64,000 nucleotides of DNA from Rugamonas fusca (GCF_014042365.1 NZ_JACEZS010000009.1:1-64000); one strand, 5' to 3'. Counted from the stretch's first letter, positions 20,715 through 30,167 are shown. Notes: a model not told the origin generated them from the letters alone. Made by a program: numbers and translations.

Positions 20715-20722
20715 TGTGTTCA
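20707..20722. promoter_or_regulatory. TetR operator 2 (near-perfect palindrome)
   Basis: TGTACA-CTTG-TGTTCA, one mismatch from the palindrome of operator 1 with the same length and spacing. Centre-to-centre distance to operator 1 is 54 bp. Confidence 0.7.
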
Positions 20723-20740
20723 ATTTATGATAGATCGGAT

Positions 20741-21373
20741 ATGACGATGCGCCCTCCCGCCGAACGGCTGAACCCAGCCCGCCAACGTATTTACGCGGCG
20801 GCCTTGCGCCTGTTCGCGGAGAAAGGCGCAACCCAGATCGGGGTGAGCGAGCTGGCCGCGGCGGCCGGTGTGGCGCGCGGCACGATCTACAACAACCTCA
20901 ACGATGCCGACGTGCTGTTCGAGGAAGTGGCCAGGCAACTGATCGATGAGATGACGGAACGGCTGATGCAATGCTTCGCCGGGATGGAGGACCCGGCCGT
21001 CCGGATGGCGATCGGTGTGCGCCACTACGTGCGGCGCACCCATGAGGAGCCGGACTGGGCGCGCTTCATCACCCGTTTCGCGTTCAGCAACCGCGCCATG
21101 CAAGGCCTGTGGCTGGCGGGACCGGGCGAAAACCTGGGGCAGGGGTTGGCCGCTGGCCGTTATCGGGTGGCGGAAAGCCAGCTGCGCATCGTGCTGGGCA
21201 TGGTGACGGGCGGAGTGATTACCGCCATGGCCACCGTGCTCGATGGCGAGGCGGTGTGGCGCAAGGCGGGCAGCGATTGTGCCGAGTTGGTGCTGGTCGC
21301 GCTGGGCATCGAGCCGGACGAGGCCCGCCAGCTGGCCAGTATGGAATTGCCGCCGCTGCCTGCGCTAGCGTAA
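20741..21373 (+). CDS. TetR family repressor of the meta-cleavage operon
   Basis: 210 residues. N-terminal helix-turn-helix: RIYAAALRLFAEKGATQIGV then ELAAAAGVARGTIYNNL (about residues 14-52). The C-terminal ligand-binding part is variable. Divergent from the catabolic operon with paired palindromes between them, so it most likely represses both and is released by the substrate or a ring-cleavage product. The E. coli mhp operon uses the IclR-type MhpR instead. ATG 20741 puts both operators outside the coding region; an upstream start would overlap them. Confidence 0.85.
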   Translation: MTMRPPAERLNPARQRIYAAALRLFAEKGATQIGVSELAAAAGVARGTIYNNLNDADVLFEEVARQLIDEMTERLMQCFAGMEDPAVRMAIGVRHYVRRTHEEPDWARFITRFAFSNRAMQGLWLAGPGENLGQGLAAGRYRVAESQLRIVLGMVTGGVITAMATVLDGEAVWRKAGSDCAELVLVALGIEPDEARQLASMELPPLPALA

Positions 21374-21706
21374 GGGCAGGCGGTGTCGGTGGCCACGGCT
21401 TCGGCCGAAGCGCGAACCGCGCTGCCGCTGCGCCCCGCCTTTTATCGCGGCAGAGATTCGTTGGCCCAGCCGAAATCGTGCAAGCGCGCATGGCGGTTTT
21501 TTGGCGGGCTAAAAAAGCGCTTTCGGAATGCGATAGGTGCCAGCTTTTGGCTGGAATACCGCATTTCTACCAAATCCTTCATAATGGCCCGGACTCTCGC
21601 AGCGTGCTGAAGGAAGTTGGCTTGCCGTTTTATCTTCGTATGAGTGGTCGGGCGAAACTTCGACGAATCGTGGCATCTGATCCTGCGGACTGCGCCCGTG
21701 CTTTCT
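21374..21706. other. intergenic stretch between tetR and the mdc regulator
   Basis: The two flanking genes converge here. A short palindrome GCTTCGGCCGAAGC and a weak CCAGC/GCTGG hairpin are the only structures seen. No supported gene. Confidence 0.4.
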
Positions 21707-22621
21707 TTACAATCGCCCGCGCTGCCCATACATGCGGCACTCCGCGGCCAGGGCCAGCAGGTTGGGTGCGCGCTCGCGGTTGCGCGGCAGTAGCAAGGTG
21801 ATGCGCTGGTGCGAAACGTAGCGTGCGTCCAGTGGTATCAGCTGGATGCGGGCGCTGAATTCGGCCACGCGTCCAGGTAACAGGCTGTAGCCGATGCCGC
21901 CGCTGACCAGGTTAATCAGCGAGAAGATGTCGCCCACCTGCATGACGGTCTCGGGCACGAAGCCGGCCTGGCGGAAGGCTTGCTGGAAGCTGGCCGAAGT
22001 CACGAAACCTTCGCCCAGGGTGATGAATTTTTCGTCGCGCATGGCTTGCAGGTCCACTTGCGTCAGGCCGGCATAGGGCGAGCCTAGCGGCGCCGCCAAC
22101 TGCACTTCATCGTCGAACAGCGGCACCGACACCAGCTCCTTGTCGTCGATCGGGCCCTGCACCCCAATCACGATGGCGTCGAGCTTGCCGTCGGCCAGTT
22201 TGCGCAGCAGTTCCTCGTTCGAGCCCAGCGTCAGGTCCACCTGCAGCTCAGGCTTGCGCAGCTTGAGCGCGACCAGCAGCTGCGGAATGCAACGCAAGGT
22301 CAGCGAATACAGCGAACCTATCCGCATGCGGCCGGCGTCGAAGCCGGCCAGTTCGCGCACCTTGCGCACACCGTCCTCGCACTCGCCGACGGCGCGCTGG
22401 GCATGCTTGGCGAAGGCATAAGCGCTCGGCAGCGCGATCAGGTTGCGGCCTTCGCGCTTGAACAGCGGGCAGCGCAGGCCATCCTCCAGCGTGTGCAGCG
22501 CGCGATGCACGCTGACCGTGCTCTGGCCGAGTTCCTCTGACACGCGCGCCAGGCTGCCCAGTCGCATGAACGCCAGGAATACTTCCAGCTTCTTGAAGGT
22601 GATTTCTTCATCGATGGCCAT
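21707..22621 (-). CDS. mdcR: LysR family regulator of malonate use (MdcR-like)
   Basis: 304 residues. Winged helix-turn-helix at residues 8-67 (FKKLEVFLAFMRLGSLARVSEELGQS) and a two-lobed ligand domain. It lies divergent from mdcA, where MdcR regulators sit, and is presumably a malonate-responsive activator. The shared intergenic region holds two palindromes. The function is inferred mainly from position. Confidence 0.8.
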   Translation of the reverse strand: MAIDEEITFKKLEVFLAFMRLGSLARVSEELGQSTVSVHRALHTLEDGLRCPLFKREGRNLIALPSAYAFAKHAQRAVGECEDGVRKVRELAGFDAGRMRIGSLYSLTLRCIPQLLVALKLRKPELQVDLTLGSNEELLRKLADGKLDAIVIGVQGPIDDKELVSVPLFDDEVQLAAPLGSPYAGLTQVDLQAMRDEKFITLGEGFVTSASFQQAFRQAGFVPETVMQVGDIFSLINLVSGGIGYSLLPGRVAEFSARIQLIPLDARYVSHQRITLLLPRNRERAPNLLALAAECRMYGQRGRL

Positions 22622-22640
22622 GCTGCGATTGTAGCGGAAT

Positions 22641-22719
22641 GTTTAACCTCAGAGTAAACGTTGAACGGTCATGCTGATTGTTCTGCTTGCTATTTCTCCC
22701 TATTCTGGTTTGACCAAAC
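22641..22719. promoter_or_regulatory. probable LysR regulator sites in the mdc promoter region
   Basis: GTTTA-N9-TAAAC (22641-22659) is a perfect interrupted palindrome containing the T-N11-A pattern of LysR sites. A second palindrome GTTTGACCAAAC (22708-22719) shares the GTTT/AAAC half-sites and lies near the mdcA start. This suits a recognition plus activation site pair. Confidence 0.55.
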
Positions 22720-22741
22720 GCACAGTCGGAGGAGATCAGTA

Positions 22742-24415
22742 ATGCAAACCACAACATCAGCCGCGGCCGCGCCAGTACGGCGCTGGGACACGCGGCGCAG
22801 CGAAAAGCAGCGCCGCCTGGCCGCCGTGGCGCACCTGTGCGACGGGCCGGTGCTGCGCAGCGACCGCATCGTCGAAGCCCTGGAGCAACTTATTGTCAGC
22901 GGCGACCGGATTGTGCTCGAAGGTAACAATCAAAAGCAGGCCGACTTCCTGGCCAAGGCGCTGGTGCGGGTCGATCCGGACCGGGTCAACCATTTGCACG
23001 TGGTGATGCCGTGCGTGAGTTTGCCTGAGCACCTGGACCTGTTCGAGCGCGGCATCGCCCGCAAGCTCGATTTCGCTTTCGCCGGCACGCAAAGCCTGCG
23101 CATCTCGCAGTTCCTGCAGGATGGCCTGCTGGAGCTGGGCGCCATCCACACCTACGTCGAGCTGTACGGTCGCCTGTTCGTGGACCTGCCGCCCAACGTG
23201 GTCATGGTGGCCGGCTACATGGCCGACCGTGCAGGCAACCTGTACACCGGCCCCAGCACGGAGGACACGCCAACCCTGGTCGAGGCGGGCGCCTTCCGCG
23301 ACGGCATCGTCATCGCCCAGGTGAACAAGATCGTCGACGATCCCGGCGACTTGCCGCGGGTGGACATTCCCGGCTCCTGGATCGATTTTGTGGTGCAGTC
23401 GGACCAGCCGTTCTATATCGAGCCGCTGTTCACGCGCGATCCGCGCCTGATCAAGCCCCTGCACATCCTGATGGCGATGATGGCGATCCGCGGCGTGTAC
23501 GAGCGCCACCAGGTGCAGTCGCTCAATCACGGCATCGGCTTCAACACGGCCGCCATCGAACTGATCCTGCCGACCTATGGCGAGCGGCTTGGCCTGAAGG
23601 GCAAGATCTGCCGCAACTGGACGCTGAACCCGCATCCGACGCTGATCCCCGCCATCGAGAGCGGTTGGGTCGAGAGCGTGCATTGCTTCGGCGCGGAGCT
23701 GGGCATGGAAGCTTACGCCGCCGCCCGGCCCGACATCTTCTACACGGGCCGCGACGGCTCGATGCGCTCCAACCGCGCGCTGTGCCAGCTGGCCGGCCAG
23801 TACGCGGTGGACCTGTTCATCGGCTCCACGCTGCAAATGGATGGCCTGGGCAATTCGTCCACCGTCACGCGCGGCCGGCTGACCGGCTTCGGCGGCGCAC
23901 CGAACATGGGCCACGACCCGCACGGCCGCCGCCACGCCACGCCTGCATGGCTGGACCTGATCGAAACCGACGATCCGCTGGCGCGCGGCAAGAAGCTGGT
24001 GGTGCAGATGGTGGAAACCTTCCAGGATGGCGGCCAGCCGTCCATCGTCGAATCGCTGGACGCGGTGGCGGTGGGCAAGGCATCGGGCATGCCGCTGGCG
24101 CCGGTGATGATCTACGGCGACGACGTGAGCCACGTGCTGACGGAAGAAGGCATCGCCTACCTGTACAAGGCGCAGTCGCTGGAGGAGCGCAAGGCGATGC
24201 TGGCGGCCGTCTCCGGTGTCACCCCGGTGGGCCTGCGGCACGACCCGAAGGACACGGCGCGCCTGCGCAGCGCAGGGTTGATCGCGCTGCCGGAGGATAT
24301 CGGCGTACAGCGCGGCGAAGCCACCCGCTCGCTGCTGGCCGCAAAGAGCATCGGCGAGCTGGTCGAGTGGTCGGACGGCTTGTACGATCCACCCGCCAAA
24401 TTCAGGAGCTGGTAA
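22742..24415 (+). CDS. mdcA: malonate decarboxylase alpha subunit (acetyl-ACP:malonate ACP transferase)
   Basis: 557 residues. It swaps the acetyl group on the carrier subunit for malonate. The sequence has the CoA-transferase-like start RRLAAVAHLCDGPVL and EGNNQKQADFLAKAL, and GGAPNMGHDPHGRRHATPAW late in the protein as in MdcA. GGAGG precedes ATG 22742; the longer frame adds 27 unrelated residues. Its stop overlaps mdcB. Confidence 0.95.
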   Translation: MQTTTSAAAAPVRRWDTRRSEKQRRLAAVAHLCDGPVLRSDRIVEALEQLIVSGDRIVLEGNNQKQADFLAKALVRVDPDRVNHLHVVMPCVSLPEHLDLFERGIARKLDFAFAGTQSLRISQFLQDGLLELGAIHTYVELYGRLFVDLPPNVVMVAGYMADRAGNLYTGPSTEDTPTLVEAGAFRDGIVIAQVNKIVDDPGDLPRVDIPGSWIDFVVQSDQPFYIEPLFTRDPRLIKPLHILMAMMAIRGVYERHQVQSLNHGIGFNTAAIELILPTYGERLGLKGKICRNWTLNPHPTLIPAIESGWVESVHCFGAELGMEAYAAARPDIFYTGRDGSMRSNRALCQLAGQYAVDLFIGSTLQMDGLGNSSTVTRGRLTGFGGAPNMGHDPHGRRHATPAWLDLIETDDPLARGKKLVVQMVETFQDGGQPSIVESLDAVAVGKASGMPLAPVMIYGDDVSHVLTEEGIAYLYKAQSLEERKAMLAAVSGVTPVGLRHDPKDTARLRSAGLIALPEDIGVQRGEATRSLLAAKSIGELVEWSDGLYDPPAKFRSW

Positions 24416-25329
24416 TGGGCACCCAACTGCTGTTCATCCGCGATGACGAATCCGATACCGGTGTCGCGCTGCCGGACTGGCTGGCCGATGCGGCCGTGGC
24501 GGCACTGATCGACGAAGCCATGCTCACCCCCAAGCCTGGCTTGGTGGACCTGCGGGGCAATGGCGCCCACGACGACCTGAACTGGTTGCTGATGTGCCAT
24601 TCCGCCCGCACGCTGCGCCCGGCGTTTCTCGCCATGGCGCAGGCCGGCCAGCACATGCGGGACCACCAGGCGCTGCGGCGGCACATCGGCGCGGCCGGGC
24701 GCGACGGCGAACGGCTGATGATGCAGGCCACCGGCGGCGTCAACACCCATCGCGGGGCCATCTGGGCGCTAGGCCTGCTGGTCACGGCGGCCGCCCAGCC
24801 GCAGGGCGCCGGCCATGCGCAAGCAGTGGCGCAGCGTGCCGGCGCGCTGGCGCAGCTGCATGACAGCCATGCGCCCGCCGTCACCGGCAACAAGGGCGCG
24901 CTGGCCTGTCTGCGCCACGGCGTGGGCGGCGCACGTTCGCAGGCCCAGGCGGGATTCCCGCAAGTGACGCAGGTGGCGTTGCCGATGCTGCGCGCATCGC
25001 GCCGGCGCGGCGAAAGCGAAGATGCGGCGCGCCTGAACGCCCTGCTGGCAGTGATGATGCAGCTGGACGACACCTGCCTGCTGGCGCGCGGCGGACGGCC
25101 GGCGCTGGAAGCGGCGCAGCAGGGCGCGCGGCGCGTGCTCGATGCGGGCGGCGCCGGCAGCGCGGACGGCCAGGCGGCACTGCGTGCGCTGGACGAGGAT
25201 TTGCTGGCGCGGCGCGTTTCCCCCGGCGGCGCGGCCGATTTGCTGGCGGCCGCACTGCTGCTGGACCAGATTGAAAACAAGGGCATCAACATGGAAGTGG
25301 AGCGCGAAAATGGAACAACTGCAGTTTGA
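24415..25329 (+). CDS. mdcB: triphosphoribosyl-dephospho-CoA synthase
   Basis: 304 residues, CitG/MdcB family. It makes the 2'-triphosphoribosyl-3'-dephospho-CoA precursor of the carrier subunit's prosthetic group from ATP and dephospho-CoA. Motifs: EAMLTPKPGLVDLRGNGAHDDL and ATGGVNTHRGAIWALG. The ATG shares a base with the mdcA stop (TAATG). Confidence 0.93.
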   Translation: MGTQLLFIRDDESDTGVALPDWLADAAVAALIDEAMLTPKPGLVDLRGNGAHDDLNWLLMCHSARTLRPAFLAMAQAGQHMRDHQALRRHIGAAGRDGERLMMQATGGVNTHRGAIWALGLLVTAAAQPQGAGHAQAVAQRAGALAQLHDSHAPAVTGNKGALACLRHGVGGARSQAQAGFPQVTQVALPMLRASRRRGESEDAARLNALLAVMMQLDDTCLLARGGRPALEAAQQGARRVLDAGGAGSADGQAALRALDEDLLARRVSPGGAADLLAAALLLDQIENKGINMEVERENGTTAV

Positions 25330-25609
25330 ATACGCGGCCGGGCAACCGGCCATGGGGCGCGCGCTGGCCGGCGTGGTCAGCTCGGGCGACCTGGAAGTCC
25401 TGCTGGAACCCGGCGTCGCGGGGCGCACCACGGTATTGGTGCAAACCTCGGTGAACGGTTTCGGCGCCACCTGGCAGGCGGTGCTGGACCGGCTGTTCTC
25501 GGCCGCGCCGCTGCCTGCGGCGGCCATCGAGATCCACGACAGCGGCGCCACGCCGGGCGTGGTCCGCATGCGCATCGAGCAGGCTTATGAAGAAGCGGGG
25601 CGGCCATGA
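25310..25609 (+). CDS. mdcC: malonate decarboxylase acyl carrier protein (delta subunit)
   Basis: 99 residues, the family length. Ser25 in AGVVSSGDLEV matches the serine that carries the dephospho-CoA-derived prosthetic group in characterised MdcC, and HDSGATPGVVRMRIEQAYEEA is the conserved C-terminus. Starts inside mdcB in another frame, with GGAG ahead of the ATG. Its stop overlaps mdcD. Confidence 0.92.
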   Translation: MEQLQFEYAAGQPAMGRALAGVVSSGDLEVLLEPGVAGRTTVLVQTSVNGFGATWQAVLDRLFSAAPLPAAAIEIHDSGATPGVVRMRIEQAYEEAGRP

Positions 25610-26457
25610 ATACCTCGGAACTCCTGGCACGCGACAGCTTCATCGAACGCAACGCCCGCAGCCGCGCCAAGGCGCTGCTGGACGAGGGCAGCATGACCGA
25701 GTTGGTCGGCCCCTTCGACCGCATCACCTCGCCCTGGCTGGCCATGCAGCAGTTGGTGGTGCAGGCCGATGACGGCGTGGTGGTGGCCAAGGGCACGCTG
25801 GAGGGCTTGCCCACCGTGGTGCTGGCCATCGAAGGCGCTTTCCAGGGCGGCAGCATGGGCGAGGTGGGCGGCGCCAAGATCGCCGGCGCGCTGGAACTGG
25901 CCGCCGAAGACAACCGCACCGGCGTGCCGACGCAGGCCGCGATCCTGTTCGAAACGGGCGGCGTGCGCCTGCAGGAAGCCAACCTGGGATTGGCGGCCAT
26001 TGCCGAAATCCAGGCGGCGATCGTGGATTTGCGCCGCTACCGCCCGGTGATCGGCATCAGCGCCGGCACCGTGGGCTGCTACGGCGGCATGTCCATCGCG
26101 GCGGGCCTGTGCTCCTATCTGGTGCTCACCGGCGAGGCGCGCCTGGGCCTGAACGGGCCGCAGGTGATCGAGCAGGAGGCCGGCGTGGCGGAATTCGATT
26201 CGCGCAACCGGCCCCTCATCTGGAGCCTGACCGGCGGCGCGCAGCGTCACCAGTCCGGCCTGGCCGACCTGTGCGTCGAGGATGACACGGCCATCATGCG
26301 CGCCACCGTGGCGCGGCTGTTCCGGCAGGGCGTGCCGAAGCAGCATCGCAGCGCGCGCTACGCCGATTTCCTGGCCAGCCTGGCGCAGCTGGATGCATCC
26401 GTGCCGGCCACGGCGCAGCAGGTGCGCGCCATTTATACGAGGGGAGTACAGTCATGA
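25606..26457 (+). CDS. mdcD: malonate decarboxylase beta subunit
   Basis: 283 residues, crotonase/carboxyltransferase fold. With the gamma subunit it decarboxylates malonyl-S-ACP to acetyl-S-ACP. Oxyanion-type segments GGSMGEVGGAKIAGALELA and SAGTVGCYGGMSIAAG are visible. ATGA overlaps link it to mdcC and mdcE. Confidence 0.94.
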   Translation: MNTSELLARDSFIERNARSRAKALLDEGSMTELVGPFDRITSPWLAMQQLVVQADDGVVVAKGTLEGLPTVVLAIEGAFQGGSMGEVGGAKIAGALELAAEDNRTGVPTQAAILFETGGVRLQEANLGLAAIAEIQAAIVDLRRYRPVIGISAGTVGCYGGMSIAAGLCSYLVLTGEARLGLNGPQVIEQEAGVAEFDSRNRPLIWSLTGGAQRHQSGLADLCVEDDTAIMRATVARLFRQGVPKQHRSARYADFLASLAQLDASVPATAQQVRAIYTRGVQS

Positions 26458-27329
26458 CTATGTATCTGAAACAGCAACTGGAGGATGGCGTAGCGGCTGC
26501 CGCGCCCGTGGCCGGCACCGGCTGCCGGGGTGTCCGCTGGCTGGCGGCGCTGACGGGGGACGCCCAGCTGGACGGGAGCTACTGCGCCGCGCTGCACGTG
26601 GCCGATGCCACGCTGGCCGGCCAGCCGGCGCGCTATATCGCGGTGGTGCCGGACCCGCATAACCGCTTTGCGCGGGTGCGCAACGGCGAAATCGGCCTGC
26701 TGGAAGGCTGGCAGTTGGCGCGCGCCGTGCATGAGGTCATCGAGGCCGATCGCGACGCGGCGGTCAAGCGGCCCATCGTTGCCGTCATCGACGTCGCCAG
26801 CCAGGCTTACGGCCGCACGGAGGAAGCCTATGGCATCCACCAGGCCCTGGCCGGCGCCGCCGGCGCCTATGCCGAGGCGCGGCTGGCGGGGCATCCCGTC
26901 ATCGGACTGATCGTCGGCAGCGCCATGTCGGGCGCATTCCTGGCGCACGGTTACCAGGCCAACCGCCTGATCGCCTTCGACGACCCGAAAGTCATGGTGC
27001 ATGCGATGGGCAAGGCGTCCGCTGCGCGCATCACGCTGCGCTCGGTGGAAGCACTGGAACAGCTGGCCGCCAGCGTGCCGCCGATGGCTTACGACATCCG
27101 CAACTATGCGTCTCTTGGCCTGCTGTGGCGGGTGCTGTCGCCGGCCGATCCGGACGCGCCGGGCGCGGCGGACCTGGCGATGGTGCGCCAGTCCCTGGAA
27201 GAGGCGCTGGCCGATATCGTGGCCAGCGGCCGCAGCGACCTGGCGGGGCGCCAGAACGACGGATTGCGGCAGGCGTCGGGCAAGGTGAGGGAACTGCTGC
27301 GCCAGCAATGGCAAGGCGCAGCGCGATGA
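26454..27329 (+). CDS. mdcE: malonate decarboxylase gamma subunit
   Basis: 291 residues. It forms the decarboxylase core with MdcD. Conserved parts are PDPHNRFARVRNGEIGLLEGW, DVASQAYGRTEEAYGIHQAL, and IVGSAMSGAFLAHGYQANR. Starts within the mdcD stop (ATGA). A 90-bp gap follows before the transporter genes. Confidence 0.94.
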   Translation: MTMYLKQQLEDGVAAAAPVAGTGCRGVRWLAALTGDAQLDGSYCAALHVADATLAGQPARYIAVVPDPHNRFARVRNGEIGLLEGWQLARAVHEVIEADRDAAVKRPIVAVIDVASQAYGRTEEAYGIHQALAGAAGAYAEARLAGHPVIGLIVGSAMSGAFLAHGYQANRLIAFDDPKVMVHAMGKASAARITLRSVEALEQLAASVPPMAYDIRNYASLGLLWRVLSPADPDAPGAADLAMVRQSLEEALADIVASGRSDLAGRQNDGLRQASGKVRELLRQQWQGAAR

Positions 27330-27419
27330 ACGTGCATTAACGAACCGCGCCGGCCGGCACAAAAAATATCAGCGGCCGAACGCCAATCTAACCTGGATGA
27401 GCTGGAACGAGGAGACATC

Positions 27420-27833
27420 ATGATTATCTACGGAACCGCATTACTGGCTGTTTGCCATTTGCTGGGCATCTTCCTGGGCGACCTGCTGGGCGCCCTGATC
27501 GGCGTGAAAACCAACGTGGGCGGGGTCGGCATCGCCATGATCCTGCTGATTTTTGCCCGCCTTTACATGCACAAGCGCGGCCTGATGCCACAGAGCACGG
27601 AGCTGGGCGTGACCTTCTGGGGCGCCATGTACATCCCCGTGGTGGTGGCCATGGCGGCGCAGCAGAACGTGGTGGCCGCATTGCGCGGCGGCCCGGTGGC
27701 GCTGCTGGCGGCCATGGGGGCGCTGGCGCTGTGCGCCTGCGTGATCGCCCTGATCAACCGCACCGAAACGCCCGTCGCCGCCGCTGAAGAAGATGGCGCG
27801 CTCGATCCGAAGTCTGCCGCCCAAACGGCTTAA
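27420..27833 (+). CDS. madL: malonate transporter subunit MadL
   Basis: 137 residues with four hydrophobic segments. It begins MIIYGTALLAVCHLLGIFLG, characteristic of MadL, and acts with MadM as a malonate:sodium symporter in the inner membrane. Clear GGAG site ahead of the ATG. Confidence 0.93.
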   Translation: MIIYGTALLAVCHLLGIFLGDLLGALIGVKTNVGGVGIAMILLIFARLYMHKRGLMPQSTELGVTFWGAMYIPVVVAMAAQQNVVAALRGGPVALLAAMGALALCACVIALINRTETPVAAAEEDGALDPKSAAQTA

Positions 27834-27843
27834 GGAGAACATC

Positions 27844-28608
27844 ATGCTGGAAATGCTCGAAAAAACCGTGCTGCATAACGGACTGGTGACCGCGTTCGCC
27901 GTAGTTGGCCTGATCATGTACGTGTCGATGCTGGTGTCGCGCCACCTTACCTTTGGTCGCGTACATGGCTCGGCCATCGCCATCCTGATCGGCCTGGGGC
28001 TGGCTTACTGGGGCGGCCTCCACTCCGGTGGCCAGAAAGGGCTGGCCGACCTGTCCCTGTTCAGCGGCATCGGCCTGATGGGCGGCGCCATGCTGCGTGA
28101 TTTCGCCATCGTCGCCACGGCATTCGAAGTGCAGGCCAGCGAGGCGCGCAAGGCGGGCCTGATCGGCGCCATCGCCCTGGTGCTGGGCACCGTACTACCG
28201 TTCATCGTCGGCGCCAGCGTGGCCTACGCGTTCGGCTACACGGATGCCGTCAGCATGACCACCATCGGCGCCGGCGCCGTCACGTACATCGTCGGCCCGG
28301 TCACTGGCGCGGCCATCGGCGCCAGCTCCGAGCTTGTGGCGCTCAGTATCGCCACCGGCCTGCTGAAAGCCATCATGGTGATGGTGGGTACGCCGGTCGC
28401 CGCCAGGTTCCTCGGCCTGAGAACACCGCGCTCGGCGATGGTCTTCGGCGGCCTGGCCGGCACGGTCAGCGGCGTGTCGGCCGGCCTGGCGGCGACCGAC
28501 CGCAAGCTGGTGCCCTACGGGACGCTGGTGGCGACCTTCCACACGGGCCTCGGCTGCCTGCTTGGACCGTCGCTGCTGTACTTCGCCGTCAAGTCGCTGG
28601 TGGGCTGA
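27844..28608 (+). CDS. madM: malonate transporter subunit MadM
   Basis: 254 residues, about seven hydrophobic segments. Conserved stretches are VSRHLTFGRVHGSAIAILIG and TTIGAGAVTYIVGPVTGAAIG. The ATG follows AAGGAG by eight bases, 10 bp after madL; the frame upstream of it overlaps madL and is not coding. Confidence 0.93.
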   Translation: MLEMLEKTVLHNGLVTAFAVVGLIMYVSMLVSRHLTFGRVHGSAIAILIGLGLAYWGGLHSGGQKGLADLSLFSGIGLMGGAMLRDFAIVATAFEVQASEARKAGLIGAIALVLGTVLPFIVGASVAYAFGYTDAVSMTTIGAGAVTYIVGPVTGAAIGASSELVALSIATGLLKAIMVMVGTPVAARFLGLRTPRSAMVFGGLAGTVSGVSAGLAATDRKLVPYGTLVATFHTGLGCLLGPSLLYFAVKSLVG

Positions 28609-28611
28609 ACG

Positions 28612-29244
28612 ATGCAAGCCGCCCCATACCGGCCGCATGACCTGCTTTGGGCGCCAGCGGCCAGCGTGCGGCTGGCCGGCGCGCGGCCGGAATGGGCTGA
28701 TGCCGAATGGCTGAGTAGTGCGCCGCTCGTGGTGCGACGCGAGAGCACTGCCGCCGGCCTGGTGCCGGTGGGACTGCGCGGCAGGGCGCGCAGCCAGCGT
28801 TGCACGGCGTATGTGCCGCACGTAGCGGTGCGGCGCTGCGTAACGCCGGAGATGCTGGCGGCCACGCTGCCCACCGGCTGCGCGCAAGCCGGCGCCTTTG
28901 CAGTGCTGTCGGCGCTGCGGGAGGTCGCGCCGGCGCTCGATGCCACCGGCCTTGCGTGGGGACCGACCGGCGGCACAGGCTTTTTCCTGGCCACCGGATT
29001 GCCGGTGCTGCGCCCGGAGAGCGACCTTGACCTGGTGGTGCGCGCGCCGCAGCCGCTTGGCAGCGCGCAAGCGATGGCGCTCGTTGAAGTGCAGCGCCAA
29101 TGCGCGTGCCGCATCGATATCCAGATCGACACAGGTCACGGCGCCTTCGCGCTGGCCGAATGGACCAGGGCCGGTGGCCGCGTCATGCTGAAGACGAACG
29201 ATGGACCGCTGCTGTGCGCCAATCCGTGGGAACCGGAGCCATGA
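28612..29244 (+). CDS. mdcG: malonate decarboxylase holo-ACP synthase
   Basis: 210 residues. It transfers the phosphoribosyl-dephospho-CoA group to MdcC. The nucleotidyltransferase-like acidic motif ESDLDLVVRAP and the entry RPHDLLWA are typical of MdcG/CitX-type enzymes. Stop overlaps mdcH. Confidence 0.92.
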   Translation: MQAAPYRPHDLLWAPAASVRLAGARPEWADAEWLSSAPLVVRRESTAAGLVPVGLRGRARSQRCTAYVPHVAVRRCVTPEMLAATLPTGCAQAGAFAVLSALREVAPALDATGLAWGPTGGTGFFLATGLPVLRPESDLDLVVRAPQPLGSAQAMALVEVQRQCACRIDIQIDTGHGAFALAEWTRAGGRVMLKTNDGPLLCANPWEPEP

Positions 29245-30167
29245 GCATACTCTTTAGCTTTCCCGGCCAGGGAGCGCAGAAACCAGGCATGCTGCACGCG
29301 TTGCCCGATCATCCGGAGACGGCGCGCACGCTCGCCGAGACGGCGGCGGTGCTGGAAGGCGATCCGCTGGCGCTGGACAGTGCCGACGCGCTGCAGTCGA
29401 CGGTTGCCACGCAACTTAGCCTGCTGGTGGCGGGCGTGGCGATGGCGCGTGTCCTTGCTGCGCATGGCGCGGTGCCGGACATGGTGGCGGGCCTGTCGAT
29501 CGGCGCCTATCCGGCCGCCGTTACGGCTGGCGTGATTGGCTACGCGGACGCGGTGCGGCTGGTGGAGCGGCGCGCACAGTTGATGGAGCAGGGCTACCCG
29601 CATGGCTACGGCATGTGGGCCATCAGCGGCCTCGATCAGGGGCAGCTGGAAGGCGTGATCGCCCGCATCCATGGCGCCGCCACACCCGTGTACCTGGCCA
29701 ACCTGAACGCGCCGCGCCAGCAGGTGATCGCCGGCGCTGATGCCGCCTTGCAGCAGGCTGGCGCGCTGGCCCTGGAGGCCGGCGCCACCAGGGCCGAACG
29801 GTTGGCGGTTGGCGTGCCGTCGCACTGCGCATTGCTTGACCGGCAGGCGGCGGCGATGCAGGCGGCATTCGAGGGCGTGACGTTGTCCCGACCCAGGGCC
29901 GTTTATCTTAGCGGCAGCCGTGCACGGGCGCTGTTTGACCCGTTGGCAATAAGAGACGACCTGGCCTTGAATATGGCGCGCCAGGTCTACTGGTCCGATA
30001 CCGCCCGCCATGCATGGGAAAGGGGGGCCAGGCTGGCGCTGGAAATGCCAAGCGGCGCAGTGTTGACTGGTTTGACTGCACCGGTTTTTGAAGACGGCCT
30101 CACACTGAGCTGCGAGGGCAATCGTATCGATACGGTACTTGCGCTGCTGACGCGGGAACATCAGTAA
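29241..30167 (+). CDS. mdcH: malonate decarboxylase malonyltransferase subunit MdcH
   Basis: 308 residues, FabD fold. It loads malonyl from malonyl-CoA onto the carrier subunit to start the cycle. It starts FSFPGQGAQKPGM, the nucleophile elbow is GLSIGAYPAAV, and the catalytic histidine is in VPSHCALLD. Last gene of the mdc operon; the start overlaps the mdcG stop. Confidence 0.93.
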   Translation: MSILFSFPGQGAQKPGMLHALPDHPETARTLAETAAVLEGDPLALDSADALQSTVATQLSLLVAGVAMARVLAAHGAVPDMVAGLSIGAYPAAVTAGVIGYADAVRLVERRAQLMEQGYPHGYGMWAISGLDQGQLEGVIARIHGAATPVYLANLNAPRQQVIAGADAALQQAGALALEAGATRAERLAVGVPSHCALLDRQAAAMQAAFEGVTLSRPRAVYLSGSRARALFDPLAIRDDLALNMARQVYWSDTARHAWERGARLALEMPSGAVLTGLTAPVFEDGLTLSCEGNRIDTVLALLTREHQ

